From: Aestuariivirga litoralis
Lineage (GTDB): Bacteria > Pseudomonadota > Alphaproteobacteria > Rhizobiales > Aestuariivirgaceae
Direction of reading: 5' to 3'
DNA length: 64,000 nt
Assembly (NCBI RefSeq): GCF_003234965.1
Contig: NZ_QKVK01000002.1
Span: 434,001 to 498,000, forward strand
Under the pieces are notes generated by a model. That model saw only the letters and a program-made list of their open reading frames with translations. It had not been told where the DNA came from and did no database searches. Shown one piece after another: positions 42,335 to 50,258 of this stretch. Position 1 is the stretch's first letter, and each line of letters opens with the position of its first letter. The position numbers and the translations under genes are program-made.

Positions 42335-43434
42335 TCGAAGAACTGGTCCCGGTCCAGCGTGAAGCTGCGGTCGATGCGCGTCAGCGCCGCCGTCAGCAGT
42401 CTCGTGAGGCCTTCGAGGTCGGCGAGGTCGCAGACCTCGAGGGCGGAATGCGTGTAGCGCGCGGGGAAGCCCATGTCGATCGACGCGACACCCTTGCCGA
42501 CGAGCTGCACGTAGGAGGTTTCGGTGAGGGCACCAATATGGGCGGAGCGCTGCAGGTTGATCTTCTCCGCGTCCGCCGTGAACTGGAACAGCTGCACGAG
42601 GGCGGGATGCGGAATGCAGCCATTGAGCGTGCCGCGGCCGTGGAAGCTGAACATGCTCATCACCGGCCCGGCACCCAGCCGCACGTCGCCGCGCTGGCCC
42701 ATGTCCGGCGTGTCGGTGGCCAGAGCAAGATCGAGCTGGATGCAGATGTCGGGCTGCAGCACCTGGGCGGCCGTCACGGCGCCGCGCAGGTTGAACTCCT
42801 CCAGCACCGAGAAGACGAGGTGGATCGTCGGCAGCGTGAAGATCTCGCGCGTGGCCCTGGCGAGCTCCAGCATCACCGCGCAGGCCGCACGGTCATCGAC
42901 CGAGGTGCCGCCGATGCGGCCACCCGCGAGTTCCACCACATTGGGCGCGTAGACGATGGGGGTGCCGATGTTGATGCCCGCCTGCAGTGCCTCCGCGGCA
43001 GACGAGAAGCCGCAGTCGATGTAGAGCTCCTGGTAGGGGACGACGCGATATTTCTCCTCCGGCGTGGTGGCATGGTGGCTCTTGTTGGCGATGATGCCGG
43101 GAACGCTGAGGCCGCCGCCCACCGAGAGCAGCACCTCCTGTGCCGCCAATGCGCGCTCCGGCACGCCGCCCACGCGCTCGGCGCGGATCAGGCCATTGGC
43201 CTCGATCTTGCGGACGATGAGGCCCAGCTGGTCCATGTGGGCGATGAGCATGACGGAGGGCAGCTCCACGTCACCCTCGATCGTCGCGATGAGGTTGCCC
43301 AGCATGTCGGTGCGGGACTCGATCCCCATCGCCTTCAGCTCGGCGCGGATATGGCGCCTGACCGTGCCCTCGAAGCCGGAGAGGCCGGGGATCATCATCA
43401 GCTCTTCCGTCCAGCGCCTGATCCGCTCCTGCAT
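42331..43434 (-). CDS. M42 family metallopeptidase (glutamyl aminopeptidase/endoglucanase-like)
   Basis: A 367-residue dinuclear metal enzyme. Metal ligands and catalytic residues appear as MLIAHMDQLGLIV (His, Asp), GGTSVDDRAACAVML (bridging Asp), VFSVLEEFNLRGAV (catalytic Glu pair) and the last His in PARYTHSALEV. M42 enzymes are aminopeptidases, often as large oligomers; some were once misnamed endoglucanases. ATG 43434 has AAAGGGAAC upstream; the frame extends further but has no site. It is translationally coupled to a sugar kinase, an odd pairing, and divergent with a 48-bp spacer from the isomerase gene. Confidence 0.88.
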   Translation of the reverse strand: MQERIRRWTEELMMIPGLSGFEGTVRRHIRAELKAMGIESRTDMLGNLIATIEGDVELPSVMLIAHMDQLGLIVRKIEANGLIRAERVGGVPERALAAQEVLLSVGGGLSVPGIIANKSHHATTPEEKYRVVPYQELYIDCGFSSAAEALQAGINIGTPIVYAPNVVELAGGRIGGTSVDDRAACAVMLELARATREIFTLPTIHLVFSVLEEFNLRGAVTAAQVLQPDICIQLDLALATDTPDMGQRGDVRLGAGPVMSMFSFHGRGTLNGCIPHPALVQLFQFTADAEKINLQRSAHIGALTETSYVQLVGKGVASIDMGFPARYTHSALEVCDLADLEGLTRLLTAALTRIDRSFTLDRDQFFE

Positions 43435-43482
43435 GCCGTTCCCTTTCAATTCCACTGCCGAATTGGTAACGGAAGGAAGGAC

Positions 43483-44505
43483 ATGCCGCAAGCCAAGAGG
43501 CCCAGAGTGACTGCAGAGAAGACCCGCTTCGCCTATGCCACCAGGCTCAACGGCTTCAAGGCCGATGCCGCCAGGGTCTGGCCCGGAAGGAACCGCATCA
43601 CCTCGCTCGACCTCATCGAGCGCGCCGCCACGGTGCCGGGGCTCTCCGCCGTCGACTTCAATTTTCCCGACCACCTGGAAGGCACCACCGCAAAGGACAT
43701 CCGGGCGAAGCTCGACAGCCTGGGGATCAGCCTCAATGGCTTCGCCATGCGCTATTATTCCGACCCCGGCTTCAAGAAGGGGGCGCTCACCAACCCCGAC
43801 AAGGCGATCCGCGCCAAGGCGCTGGACCTGACGCTGCGGGGGATCGATGCGCTGGCCGAGGCGGGCGGCGACCTGATGACGCTGTGGCTGGGGCAGGACG
43901 GCTTCGACTATTCCTTCCAGGCCGATTACCTGCGGCTGTGGGACGAGACGGCAGAAGCGCTGACCGTAATCGCAGCACACAACCCCGCGATCGACATCTC
44001 GATCGAATACAAGCCCAATGAGCCGCGCGCCTTCTCGCTGCTCCCCGACGTCGCCACCACGCTGCTGATGGTGTCCGACGTCAATGCGAAGAACATGGGT
44101 GTGACGCTGGACTTCGCGCATGTGCTCTATGCCGACGAGATGCCGGCCTATGCGGCCTCGCTCATCCACCGCCGCAGCCGCTTGCTGGGCGTGCACCTCA
44201 ATGACGGCTATGCCAAGCGTGACGACGGGCTGGTCGCCGGCAGCGTGCACGTGATCCAGACGCTGGAGCTGCTCCATACGCTGGAAAAGCTCGGCTATCG
44301 CAATGCCATCTATTTCGACACCTTCCCCGATGCGGTGGGGCTCGACCCGGTGGCGGAATGCGCGGCCAATATCTCCGCGGTGGAGGGCATGTGCCGCGTG
44401 CTGGACCGGCTGCGCGGGAACCAGGCGCTCGATGTGGCGATCGCGGCGCAGGACGCGGTGGCGAGCCAGCGCATCCTGCAGAACGCCTTGTATGGTGGCG
44501 CATGA
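43483..44505 (+). CDS. Sugar phosphate isomerase/epimerase (xylose isomerase-like TIM barrel)
   Basis: A 340-residue TIM-barrel protein of the AP-endonuclease-2/xylose-isomerase-like family. Visible barrel strands with metal ligands: DISIEYKPNEPRAFS (Glu), VTLDFAHVLYADEM (Asp, His), LLGVHLNDGYAKRDDG (His, Asp) and AIYFDTFPD (Asp). It probably interconverts a ketose and an aldose or epimer. Strong ribosome site GGAAGGAAGGAC. The stop overlaps the PfkB kinase start (ATGA), so the two act together. Substrate not determinable. Confidence 0.87.
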   Translation: MPQAKRPRVTAEKTRFAYATRLNGFKADAARVWPGRNRITSLDLIERAATVPGLSAVDFNFPDHLEGTTAKDIRAKLDSLGISLNGFAMRYYSDPGFKKGALTNPDKAIRAKALDLTLRGIDALAEAGGDLMTLWLGQDGFDYSFQADYLRLWDETAEALTVIAAHNPAIDISIEYKPNEPRAFSLLPDVATTLLMVSDVNAKNMGVTLDFAHVLYADEMPAYAASLIHRRSRLLGVHLNDGYAKRDDGLVAGSVHVIQTLELLHTLEKLGYRNAIYFDTFPDAVGLDPVAECAANISAVEGMCRVLDRLRGNQALDVAIAAQDAVASQRILQNALYGGA

Positions 44506-45353
44506 TCGACGTCGCCGTCGTCGGCAGCCTGCACCTCGATATCATGGTGGCGGCGCCCCGGCTGCCGGGGCGTGACGAGACGCTGGTCGGCTCCTCCTGG
44601 CACTACAAGTGCGGCGGCAAGGGCGGCAACCAGGCAGTGGCCGCCGCGCGCTTCGGCGCAAGGACTGCGTTTGGCGGGCAGACGGGGCAGGATGATTTCG
44701 GCGAAAGGCTGCGGGCCAATCTCGTGGCGGCGGGTGTCGACATTACCCATGTCGGCATCGACGCGACGCAGGGCAGCGGCATGAGCGTGGCGATCAGCGA
44801 GGACGGCGGCGAATATGGCGCGGTGGTGGTTTCGGGGGCGAACCTCACCATCGATGCCGACGCGGTGGCAACGCGATGGGCGCCGCTGTGGGATGCCAAG
44901 GTTCTGCTGCTGCAGAACGAGATCCCCGAGGCCGTGAGCCTTGCTGCCGCGCGGGCGGTGAAGGCGAAAGGCGGGCGCGTCGTGCTCAACGCCGCGCCGG
45001 CGCGGCAGATGTCGGCGGCCTTCCTCGATCTCGTCGACGTGCTGGTGGTGAACCGGGTGGAGGCGACGATGCTCTCGGGCGAGGACGACATGACGCGGGC
45101 CCTCCACCACCTGCATGCCAGGAGCCGCGACGTGGTGCTGACGCGCGGTGGCGAGGGGCTGATGCTGATGACGCGCGACGGCTCCCGCATCGATGTCCCC
45201 GCCCTGCCGGTGAAGCTGATCTCCAGCCATGGTGCCGGCGACTGTTTCTGCGGCGCGCTCGCGGCGCGGCTGGCGGCGGGGGACGGGATCGAGGATGCGT
45301 GCCGCTTCGCGACGGAGGCGGCGGGGCGCTTCGTGTCGACGGTGCAAGGCTAG
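44502..45353 (+). CDS. PfkB family carbohydrate kinase (ribokinase-like)
   Basis: A 283-residue kinase: N-terminal VVGSLHLDIMV and YKCGGKGGNQAVAAARFGA (the GGKGxNQA of ribokinases), LLLQNEIPEA, and the anion-hole/catalytic base region SSHGAGDCFCGALAARLA (catalytic Asp). Slightly shorter than ribokinase (~305). It phosphorylates a sugar formed by the adjacent isomerase. Starts inside the isomerase stop codon. Convergent with fucU; palindromic element B lies between. Confidence 0.9.
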   Translation: MIDVAVVGSLHLDIMVAAPRLPGRDETLVGSSWHYKCGGKGGNQAVAAARFGARTAFGGQTGQDDFGERLRANLVAAGVDITHVGIDATQGSGMSVAISEDGGEYGAVVVSGANLTIDADAVATRWAPLWDAKVLLLQNEIPEAVSLAAARAVKAKGGRVVLNAAPARQMSAAFLDLVDVLVVNRVEATMLSGEDDMTRALHHLHARSRDVVLTRGGEGLMLMTRDGSRIDVPALPVKLISSHGAGDCFCGALAARLAAGDGIEDACRFATEAAGRFVSTVQG

Positions 45354-45381
45354 CTGATCCGCATTCATCATCATCTTCCTC

Positions 45382-45459
45382 CATCATCGCCGGGCTCGTC
45401 CCGGCGATCCTTTTCGTCGCTGCAAAAGGATGGCCGGGACAAGCCCGGCCATGATGATG
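45382..45459. repeat. Dispersed palindromic element, family B, copy 2
   Basis: CATCATCGCCGGG...CCCGGC on the left and ATGGCCGGGAC...GCCCGGCCATGATG on the right. It lies between convergent pfkB-like and fucU genes and could serve as a bidirectional terminator. Confidence 0.75.
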
Positions 45460-45489
45460 TGGGGAGGTGTGCTGAACCGGGAACGTGCG

Positions 45490-45942
45490 CTAGCGCCCGT
45501 CGAAAATCACGCCCATGGTGAAGAGGAAGCAGCCATAGGGGCGGAACTCGCTGGTGCGGACGACGCAGAAGCCCTTCTTTGCTGCCTCGTAGAAGGCAAA
45601 GCGTTCCAGCGCCTCCATGCCGACGTCCCTGCCCTCGGCCTCCCTCGCGATCCGGTGCACCTCGGCCTGCATGGGGAGCAGCCGGTCAGGCTCGCCCACC
45701 ACCTGCATGCGCGAGACGGGATCGGGGATGAAGTCGTCGAGCGGCATGACGGAGAGAATGGCACGCGCCGCCTGCGGAATGTCGAGGCCGGGAAGCTCGA
45801 TCAGCTTGCCGGTGGCGGTGTGGCGCGCCACGTCATGGGCGGGGAAGTTGCGGTCGACCAGCACCAGGCGCTCGGCATGGCCCATGGAGGCGAGGCACCA
45901 GAGGAGGTCGGGGCTCAGGGTGGCGGGGATGTTCTTCAGCAT
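45490..45942 (-). CDS. fucU: RbsD/FucU family sugar mutarotase
   Basis: A 150-residue pyranase/mutarotase that interconverts sugar anomers. It opens MLKNIPATLSPDLLWCLASMGHAERLVLVDRNFP with the catalytic His of the MGHAERLVL motif (HxxD arrangement with Asp 29) and ends in the conserved YGCFLFTMGVIF with the Tyr. Length fits FucU (~140). The ATG at 45942 is chosen by homology. It lies between the sugar kinase cluster and the urt operon on the minus strand, 48 bp after urtE. L-fucose or a related sugar is suggested but not proven. Confidence 0.9.
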   Translation of the reverse strand: MLKNIPATLSPDLLWCLASMGHAERLVLVDRNFPAHDVARHTATGKLIELPGLDIPQAARAILSVMPLDDFIPDPVSRMQVVGEPDRLLPMQAEVHRIAREAEGRDVGMEALERFAFYEAAKKGFCVVRTSEFRPYGCFLFTMGVIFDGR

Positions 45943-45998
45943 GCGGGGGCTCCGTGTGTGCTCCCTTGTCGCAAGCCGTGGCGGGGCTTGCAACCCGC

Positions 45999-46700
45999 TC
46001 AGAACATCAGGTGGCGGCGCACGTCCGCGCGGTCGAGATCCTCCGCCGGGCCGCCATGCACCACCTCGCCGCGGTCCATGATGTAGACGCGGTCGGCAAG
46101 CTCACGGCAGAAGTCGAGATATTGCTCGACCAGCAGGATGGCCATGCCGCTCGTTTCCTTCAGGTAGCGGATGGCGTGGCCGATATCCTTGATGATCGAG
46201 GGCTGGATGCCCTCGGTCGGCTCGTCCAGCACGAGGAGCTTCGGCCTGGTTGCCAGCGCCCGTCCGATGGCGAGCTGCTGCTGCTGGCCGCCCGAGAGGT
46301 CGCCGCCGCGGCGTGCCAGCATGTCCTTCAGCACGGGGAAGAGGCGCAGCACCTCCGGGTCGATGAAGCGCTCGGCACGCGGCACGGTGGAGAGGCCGGT
46401 GCGCAGGTTCTCCTCCACCGTGAGCAGCGGGAAGATCTCGCGGCCCTGCGGCACATAGCCCAGCCCCGACCTGACGCGGGCATAGGGGGCAAGCGCATCG
46501 ATCGGCCTGCCATCGATGGCGATGGAGCCCGACTTCACCCTCTGCAACCCCATGATGGCGCGCAGCAGGCTGGACTTGCCGACACCGTTGCGGCCCAGCA
46601 CGCAGGTGATGGCACCCGGCTTCACCTCGAGCGACACGCCCTTCAGCGCCTGGGCGGCGCCATAATAGAGATCGAGATTGGAGACGTTGAGGCTGATCAT
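45999..46700 (-). CDS. urtE: Urea ABC transporter ATPase UrtE
   Basis: A 233-residue LivF-like ATPase: Walker A GRNGVGKSSLLRAIMG (GVGKSS form characteristic of UrtE), GLGYVPQGREIFPLLTVEEN, signature LSGGQQQQLAIGRA and Walker B LLVLDEPTEGIQPSI. Last gene of urtABCDE. ATG 46700 is preferred by homology and a CAGG five bases upstream; a GTG two codons earlier would overlap urtD. Urease genes do not follow in this window; FucU does. Confidence 0.95.
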   Translation of the reverse strand: MISLNVSNLDLYYGAAQALKGVSLEVKPGAITCVLGRNGVGKSSLLRAIMGLQRVKSGSIAIDGRPIDALAPYARVRSGLGYVPQGREIFPLLTVEENLRTGLSTVPRAERFIDPEVLRLFPVLKDMLARRGGDLSGGQQQQLAIGRALATRPKLLVLDEPTEGIQPSIIKDIGHAIRYLKETSGMAILLVEQYLDFCRELADRVYIMDRGEVVHGGPAEDLDRADVRRHLMF

Positions 46701-46702
46701 CC

Positions 46703-47449
46703 TCACCTGCCCAGATAGACTTCGATGACGCGCGGCTCCGCACTCACCTGCTCGAGCGGGCCTTCAGCCAGTACCGCGCCTTCGTGCAGCACCGTGACCT
46801 TGACGCCGAGTTCGCGCACGAAGGACATGTCATGCTCCACCACCACCACGGCCTTGCTGCCGGCGATGCGCTTGAGAAGCCGCGCCGTCTCCGCCGTCTC
46901 GTCATCGGTCATGCCGGCCACGGGCTCGTCCACCAGCAGCAGCTGCGGTTCCTGCGCCAGCAGCATGCCGATTTCCAGCCACTGCTTCTGGCCATGGCTG
47001 AGATGGGCGGCGAGGCGGCGGCCCTGCGACAGCAGGCCCACCGTGTCGAGCACTTCCTCGATGCGCTGCTTCTCCTGCGGCGCGAGGCGGTGGAACAGCG
47101 CCTCCGCCACGCCGCGGTGGCCGGCGAGGGCCAGCTCGACATTGTCCCAGACGGTATGGCTTTCGAAGACCGAGGGCCGCTGGAACTTGCGGCCGATGCC
47201 GAGCCGCGCGATCTCCGTCTCGTCGCGCGTGAGGAGGTCGACCGCGGCGCCGAAGACGGCTTCGCCCGATTGAGGCCGGGTCTTGCCGGTGATCACGTCC
47301 ATCATGGTGGTCTTGCCGGCGCCATTGGGGCCGATGATGGCGCGCATCTCTCCCTCCCCGATGATGAGGGAGAGGTTGTTCAGCGCCTTGAAGCCGTCGA
47401 AGCTCACGGTGATGCCATCGAGATAGAGGATGGAGCCATGCCTGCTCAT
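46703..47449 (-). CDS. urtD: Urea ABC transporter ATPase UrtD
   Basis: A 248-residue LivG-like ATPase: Walker A GPNGAGKTTMMDVITGKTRP, LGIGRKFQRPSVFESHTVWDN (typical of UrtD), signature LSHGQKQWLEIGMLL and Walker B LLLVDEPVAGMTD, switch His VVEHDM. ATG 47449 overlaps the urtC stop by 4 bp. With UrtE it powers urea uptake. Confidence 0.96.
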   Translation of the reverse strand: MSRHGSILYLDGITVSFDGFKALNNLSLIIGEGEMRAIIGPNGAGKTTMMDVITGKTRPQSGEAVFGAAVDLLTRDETEIARLGIGRKFQRPSVFESHTVWDNVELALAGHRGVAEALFHRLAPQEKQRIEEVLDTVGLLSQGRRLAAHLSHGQKQWLEIGMLLAQEPQLLLVDEPVAGMTDDETAETARLLKRIAGSKAVVVVEHDMSFVRELGVKVTVLHEGAVLAEGPLEQVSAEPRVIEVYLGR

Positions 47450-48564
47450 TCGGCGGCCTCCGGCAGGGCGGTGGGCGTCTTCCCGGCCTTCGCCTTGCGC
47501 GGCAGGCGCGCCAGCCAGTCCGCCAGCGTGCCGACGATGCCCCTGGGCAGGAACAGCGTGACGCAGATGAAGAGCGCCCCCAGAACGAGGAGCCACATGT
47601 CCGGAAAGGCGGCGGTGAAATAGGTCTTGCCGGCATTGACCGTGACGGCGCCGATGATCGGCCCCACCAGCGTGCCGCGGCCGCCCACCGCCGTCCAGAT
47701 GACGATCTCGATGGAATTGGCCGGCGCGAATTCGCCCGGGTTGATGATGCCCACCTGCGGCACGTAGAGCGCACCCGCAATGCCCGCCATGACGGCGGAA
47801 AGCGTGAAGGCGAAGAGCTTCACATGCTCGACGCGGTAGCCGATGAAGCGGGTGCGGCTTTCGGCATCGCGCACCGCCACCATGACCTTGCCCAGCCGCG
47901 AGGCAACGATCCAGCGCAACATCAGGAGGAAGGCGGCGAGGACGATGCAGGTGGCCGCAAAGAGCGCGGCGCGTGTCGACGGCGCCTGGATGCTGAAGCC
48001 GAGGATGTCCTTGAAGTCGGTGAGGCCATTGTTGCCGCCGAAGCCCATGTCGTTGCGGAAGAAGGCGAGCAGCAGCGCATAGGTGAGGGCCTGGGTGATG
48101 ATCGAGAGATAGACGCCGGTGACGCGCGAGCGGAAGGCGAACCAGCCGAAGACGAAGGCGAGGAGCCCCGGCACCAGCATGACCATGAGGCTGGCGAACC
48201 AGAACATGTCGAAGCCGTACCAGTACCAGGGCAGTTCCTTCCAGTTCAGGAAGACCATGAAGTCCGGCAGCACCGGATTGGCATAGACGCCGCGCGAACC
48301 GATCTGGCGCATCAGGTACATGCCCATGGCATAGCCGCCCAGCGCGAAGAAGGCGCCGTGGCCGAGCGACAGGATGCCGCAATAGCCCCAGGCGAGATCG
48401 AGTGCCAGCGCGAGAATGGCGAAGCACAGGTACTTGCCCAGGAGCGGCACGAGATAGTCCGGGATGTGGAAGGCCTGCTCCGCCGGCACCGCCAGATTCA
48501 GCAGCGGCACCAGAAGGGCGAGGCCGAGGATGATCGCCGCGGCGATGAGGGAAAGCCTGCTCAT
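47446..48564 (-). CDS. urtC: Urea ABC transporter permease UrtC
   Basis: A 372-residue LivM-like permease with about ten membrane segments. DLAWGYCGILSLGHGAFFALG and GFGGNNGLTDFKDILGF are characteristic of UrtC. ATG 48564 overlaps the urtB stop by 4 bp. Forms the channel with UrtB. Confidence 0.96.
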   Translation of the reverse strand: MSRLSLIAAAIILGLALLVPLLNLAVPAEQAFHIPDYLVPLLGKYLCFAILALALDLAWGYCGILSLGHGAFFALGGYAMGMYLMRQIGSRGVYANPVLPDFMVFLNWKELPWYWYGFDMFWFASLMVMLVPGLLAFVFGWFAFRSRVTGVYLSIITQALTYALLLAFFRNDMGFGGNNGLTDFKDILGFSIQAPSTRAALFAATCIVLAAFLLMLRWIVASRLGKVMVAVRDAESRTRFIGYRVEHVKLFAFTLSAVMAGIAGALYVPQVGIINPGEFAPANSIEIVIWTAVGGRGTLVGPIIGAVTVNAGKTYFTAAFPDMWLLVLGALFICVTLFLPRGIVGTLADWLARLPRKAKAGKTPTALPEAAE

Positions 48565-50153
48565 GTCTCGACGAACCTGCCCTTGAGGGCAAAGAGGCCG
48601 CGTGGCCGCTTCTGGATGAAGAGGATGATGAAGACGAGGACCAGGATCTTGCCCAGGACTGCACCGGCGAAGGGCTCCAGCAGCTTGTTGACGATGCCCA
48701 GCGTCATCGAGGCCACCAGCGTGCCCCAGAGACTGCCCACACCGCCGAAGACCACGACCATGAAGCTGTCGATGGAGTAGCCTTGCCCAAGGTCGGGTGA
48801 CACATTGTCGATCTGCGACAGGCCGACCCCGGCGATGCCTGCGATGCCGGAGCCCACGGCGAAGGTGAGGGCGCCGATCCACGGCGTGCGGATGCCGATG
48901 GCGGAGGCCATGCGGCGGTTCTGGGTGACGGCGCGGACATGGAGGCCGAAGACCGTCTTGTTGAGGAGGAGATAGAGCGCGAAGAACACGGCGAGCGAGA
49001 ACAGCACCAGCCACAGGCGGTTATAGGTGATCGAGAGCTGGCCAAGCTCGAAGGCGCCCGAGGCCCAGGAGGGGTTGCCCACCTCGCGGTTGGTGGGACC
49101 GAAGATCATGCGCACGCCCTGCTGCAGGATGAGCGACACGCCCCAGGTGGCGAGCAGCGTTTCGAGCGGGCGGCCATAGAGCGGGCGGATGACCGTGCGC
49201 TCGATCAGCATGCCCATCAATGCCGCGACGAGGAAGGCGAGCGGCAGGGCGATCAGCAGCGAAGCATCGAAGAGGCCGGGCGCGCGGGCGCGGATCAGTT
49301 CCTGCACCACGAAGGTGGTGTAGGCGCCGAGCATGACCATTTCGCCATGCGCCATGTTGATGACGCCCATGACGCCGAAGGTGATGGCGAGCCCGATGGC
49401 GGCCAGCAGCAGCACGGAGCCGAGCGAGATGCCGTACCAGACATTCTGCGCCACGTTCCAGTAGGCGAGCGTCGCCTCGATGCCGGAGGCGGCGCGCCGC
49501 GCGCTGTCGGCCACCACGCCCTCGCCCTGCCCGGCGGTGGCGAGGATGGGCAGGACGTCGCGGCTCCCCGTGGCGGCGAGCGTGCTGATGGCGGCGAGCT
49601 TCGCGTCATCCGGACGGTCGGACGAAAGGATGGCGGCGGCGCGGGCGAGCTCGAGGGCGGACTTGACGGTGGCGTCCGTCTCCTTGCCCAGTGCCTCCTC
49701 CAGCGCCGGAAGTGCTGCGGCATCGCGCGATTTCAGCACCGCCTGGGCGGCGGAGAGACGCTTGGCGGGATCGGCGCTGGCAAGCTCCGAGCCACCTGCC
49801 GCGGCCTTCAGCAGGCGGCGCAGCGCATTGTTGATCTTGATCTTGGAGAGATCGGATTTCGGCGCCACGCCCGCCGCTTCACCCGTCACCGGATCGGTGA
49901 GGGCGAGACCATCGCCCGCAGGCACGGCGATGAACACCTGGCGATCGGCCTTTCGCACGTAAAGACTGCCATCGCCCAATGCATCGAGAGCCTTCTGACT
50001 GGCCTCGCCCGGCTCGGCGGCCACCGTCTTGATGGCCTGCTCCATGTCGGCGAGCTTCGCCTGGCCGAGCGCGTTCACCGCCTGTCGCAGATCGGCCAAG
50101 GCCGGGCCGCCTGCGAGCAGGAGCAGCAGAACTGCCGCGATGAGGCGCCGCAT
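48561..50153 (-). CDS. urtB: Urea ABC transporter permease UrtB with long periplasmic N-terminal domain
   Basis: A 530-residue protein. Residues 1-21 are a signal-like segment; 22-230 form a helical, HEAT-like periplasmic region (TDATVKSALELARAAAILS and LAAISTLAATGSRDVLPIL); from about 235 on it is the LivH-like permease with GVMGVINMAHGEMVMLGAY. The extended form is known for proteobacterial UrtB, about twice the size of LivH. ATG 50153 has GGGGAG. Between urtA and this gene lie a 13-bp tandem duplication and a 10-bp stem-loop. Confidence 0.94.
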   Translation of the reverse strand: MRRLIAAVLLLLLAGGPALADLRQAVNALGQAKLADMEQAIKTVAAEPGEASQKALDALGDGSLYVRKADRQVFIAVPAGDGLALTDPVTGEAAGVAPKSDLSKIKINNALRRLLKAAAGGSELASADPAKRLSAAQAVLKSRDAAALPALEEALGKETDATVKSALELARAAAILSSDRPDDAKLAAISTLAATGSRDVLPILATAGQGEGVVADSARRAASGIEATLAYWNVAQNVWYGISLGSVLLLAAIGLAITFGVMGVINMAHGEMVMLGAYTTFVVQELIRARAPGLFDASLLIALPLAFLVAALMGMLIERTVIRPLYGRPLETLLATWGVSLILQQGVRMIFGPTNREVGNPSWASGAFELGQLSITYNRLWLVLFSLAVFFALYLLLNKTVFGLHVRAVTQNRRMASAIGIRTPWIGALTFAVGSGIAGIAGVGLSQIDNVSPDLGQGYSIDSFMVVVFGGVGSLWGTLVASMTLGIVNKLLEPFAGAVLGKILVLVFIILFIQKRPRGLFALKGRFVET

Positions 50154-50167
50154 GGGAACTCCCCAAT

Positions 50168-50193
50168 GTTTGCGAGATCAGTTTGCGAGATCA
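50168..50193. repeat. Perfect tandem 13-bp direct repeat before urtB
   Basis: GTTTGCGAGATCA occurs twice in direct succession, starting 15 bp upstream of the urtB start codon and close to its ribosome site. It may be a recent slippage duplication or a leader feature. Confidence 0.85.
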
Positions 50194-50219
50194 GATTGTG
50201 GTGCAGATCCTCACCCTGC

Positions 50220-50242
50220 CCTCTCCCCCGACGGGGGAGAGG
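50220..50242. repeat. GC stem-loop repeat, family C, copy 2
   Basis: CCTCTCCCCC-GAC-GGGGGAGAGG, the same stem as at 30623-30645 with a different loop. Located between urtA and urtB, it probably limits read-through or protects the urtA mRNA. Confidence 0.7.
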
Positions 50243-50258
50243 AACGGGTCGGGAGATG

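Noticed and set aside
42448-44505. Long frame running through the M42 complement into the isomerase gene
   Set aside because: Only the part from ATG 43483 is real; upstream of it the frame is antisense to the M42 gene, and a strong ribosome site marks the true start.
46703-48664. Extended N-terminus for UrtD reaching back across urtC
   Set aside because: The upstream part is an out-of-frame reading of urtC; ATG 47449 with a 4-bp overlap is the normal start.
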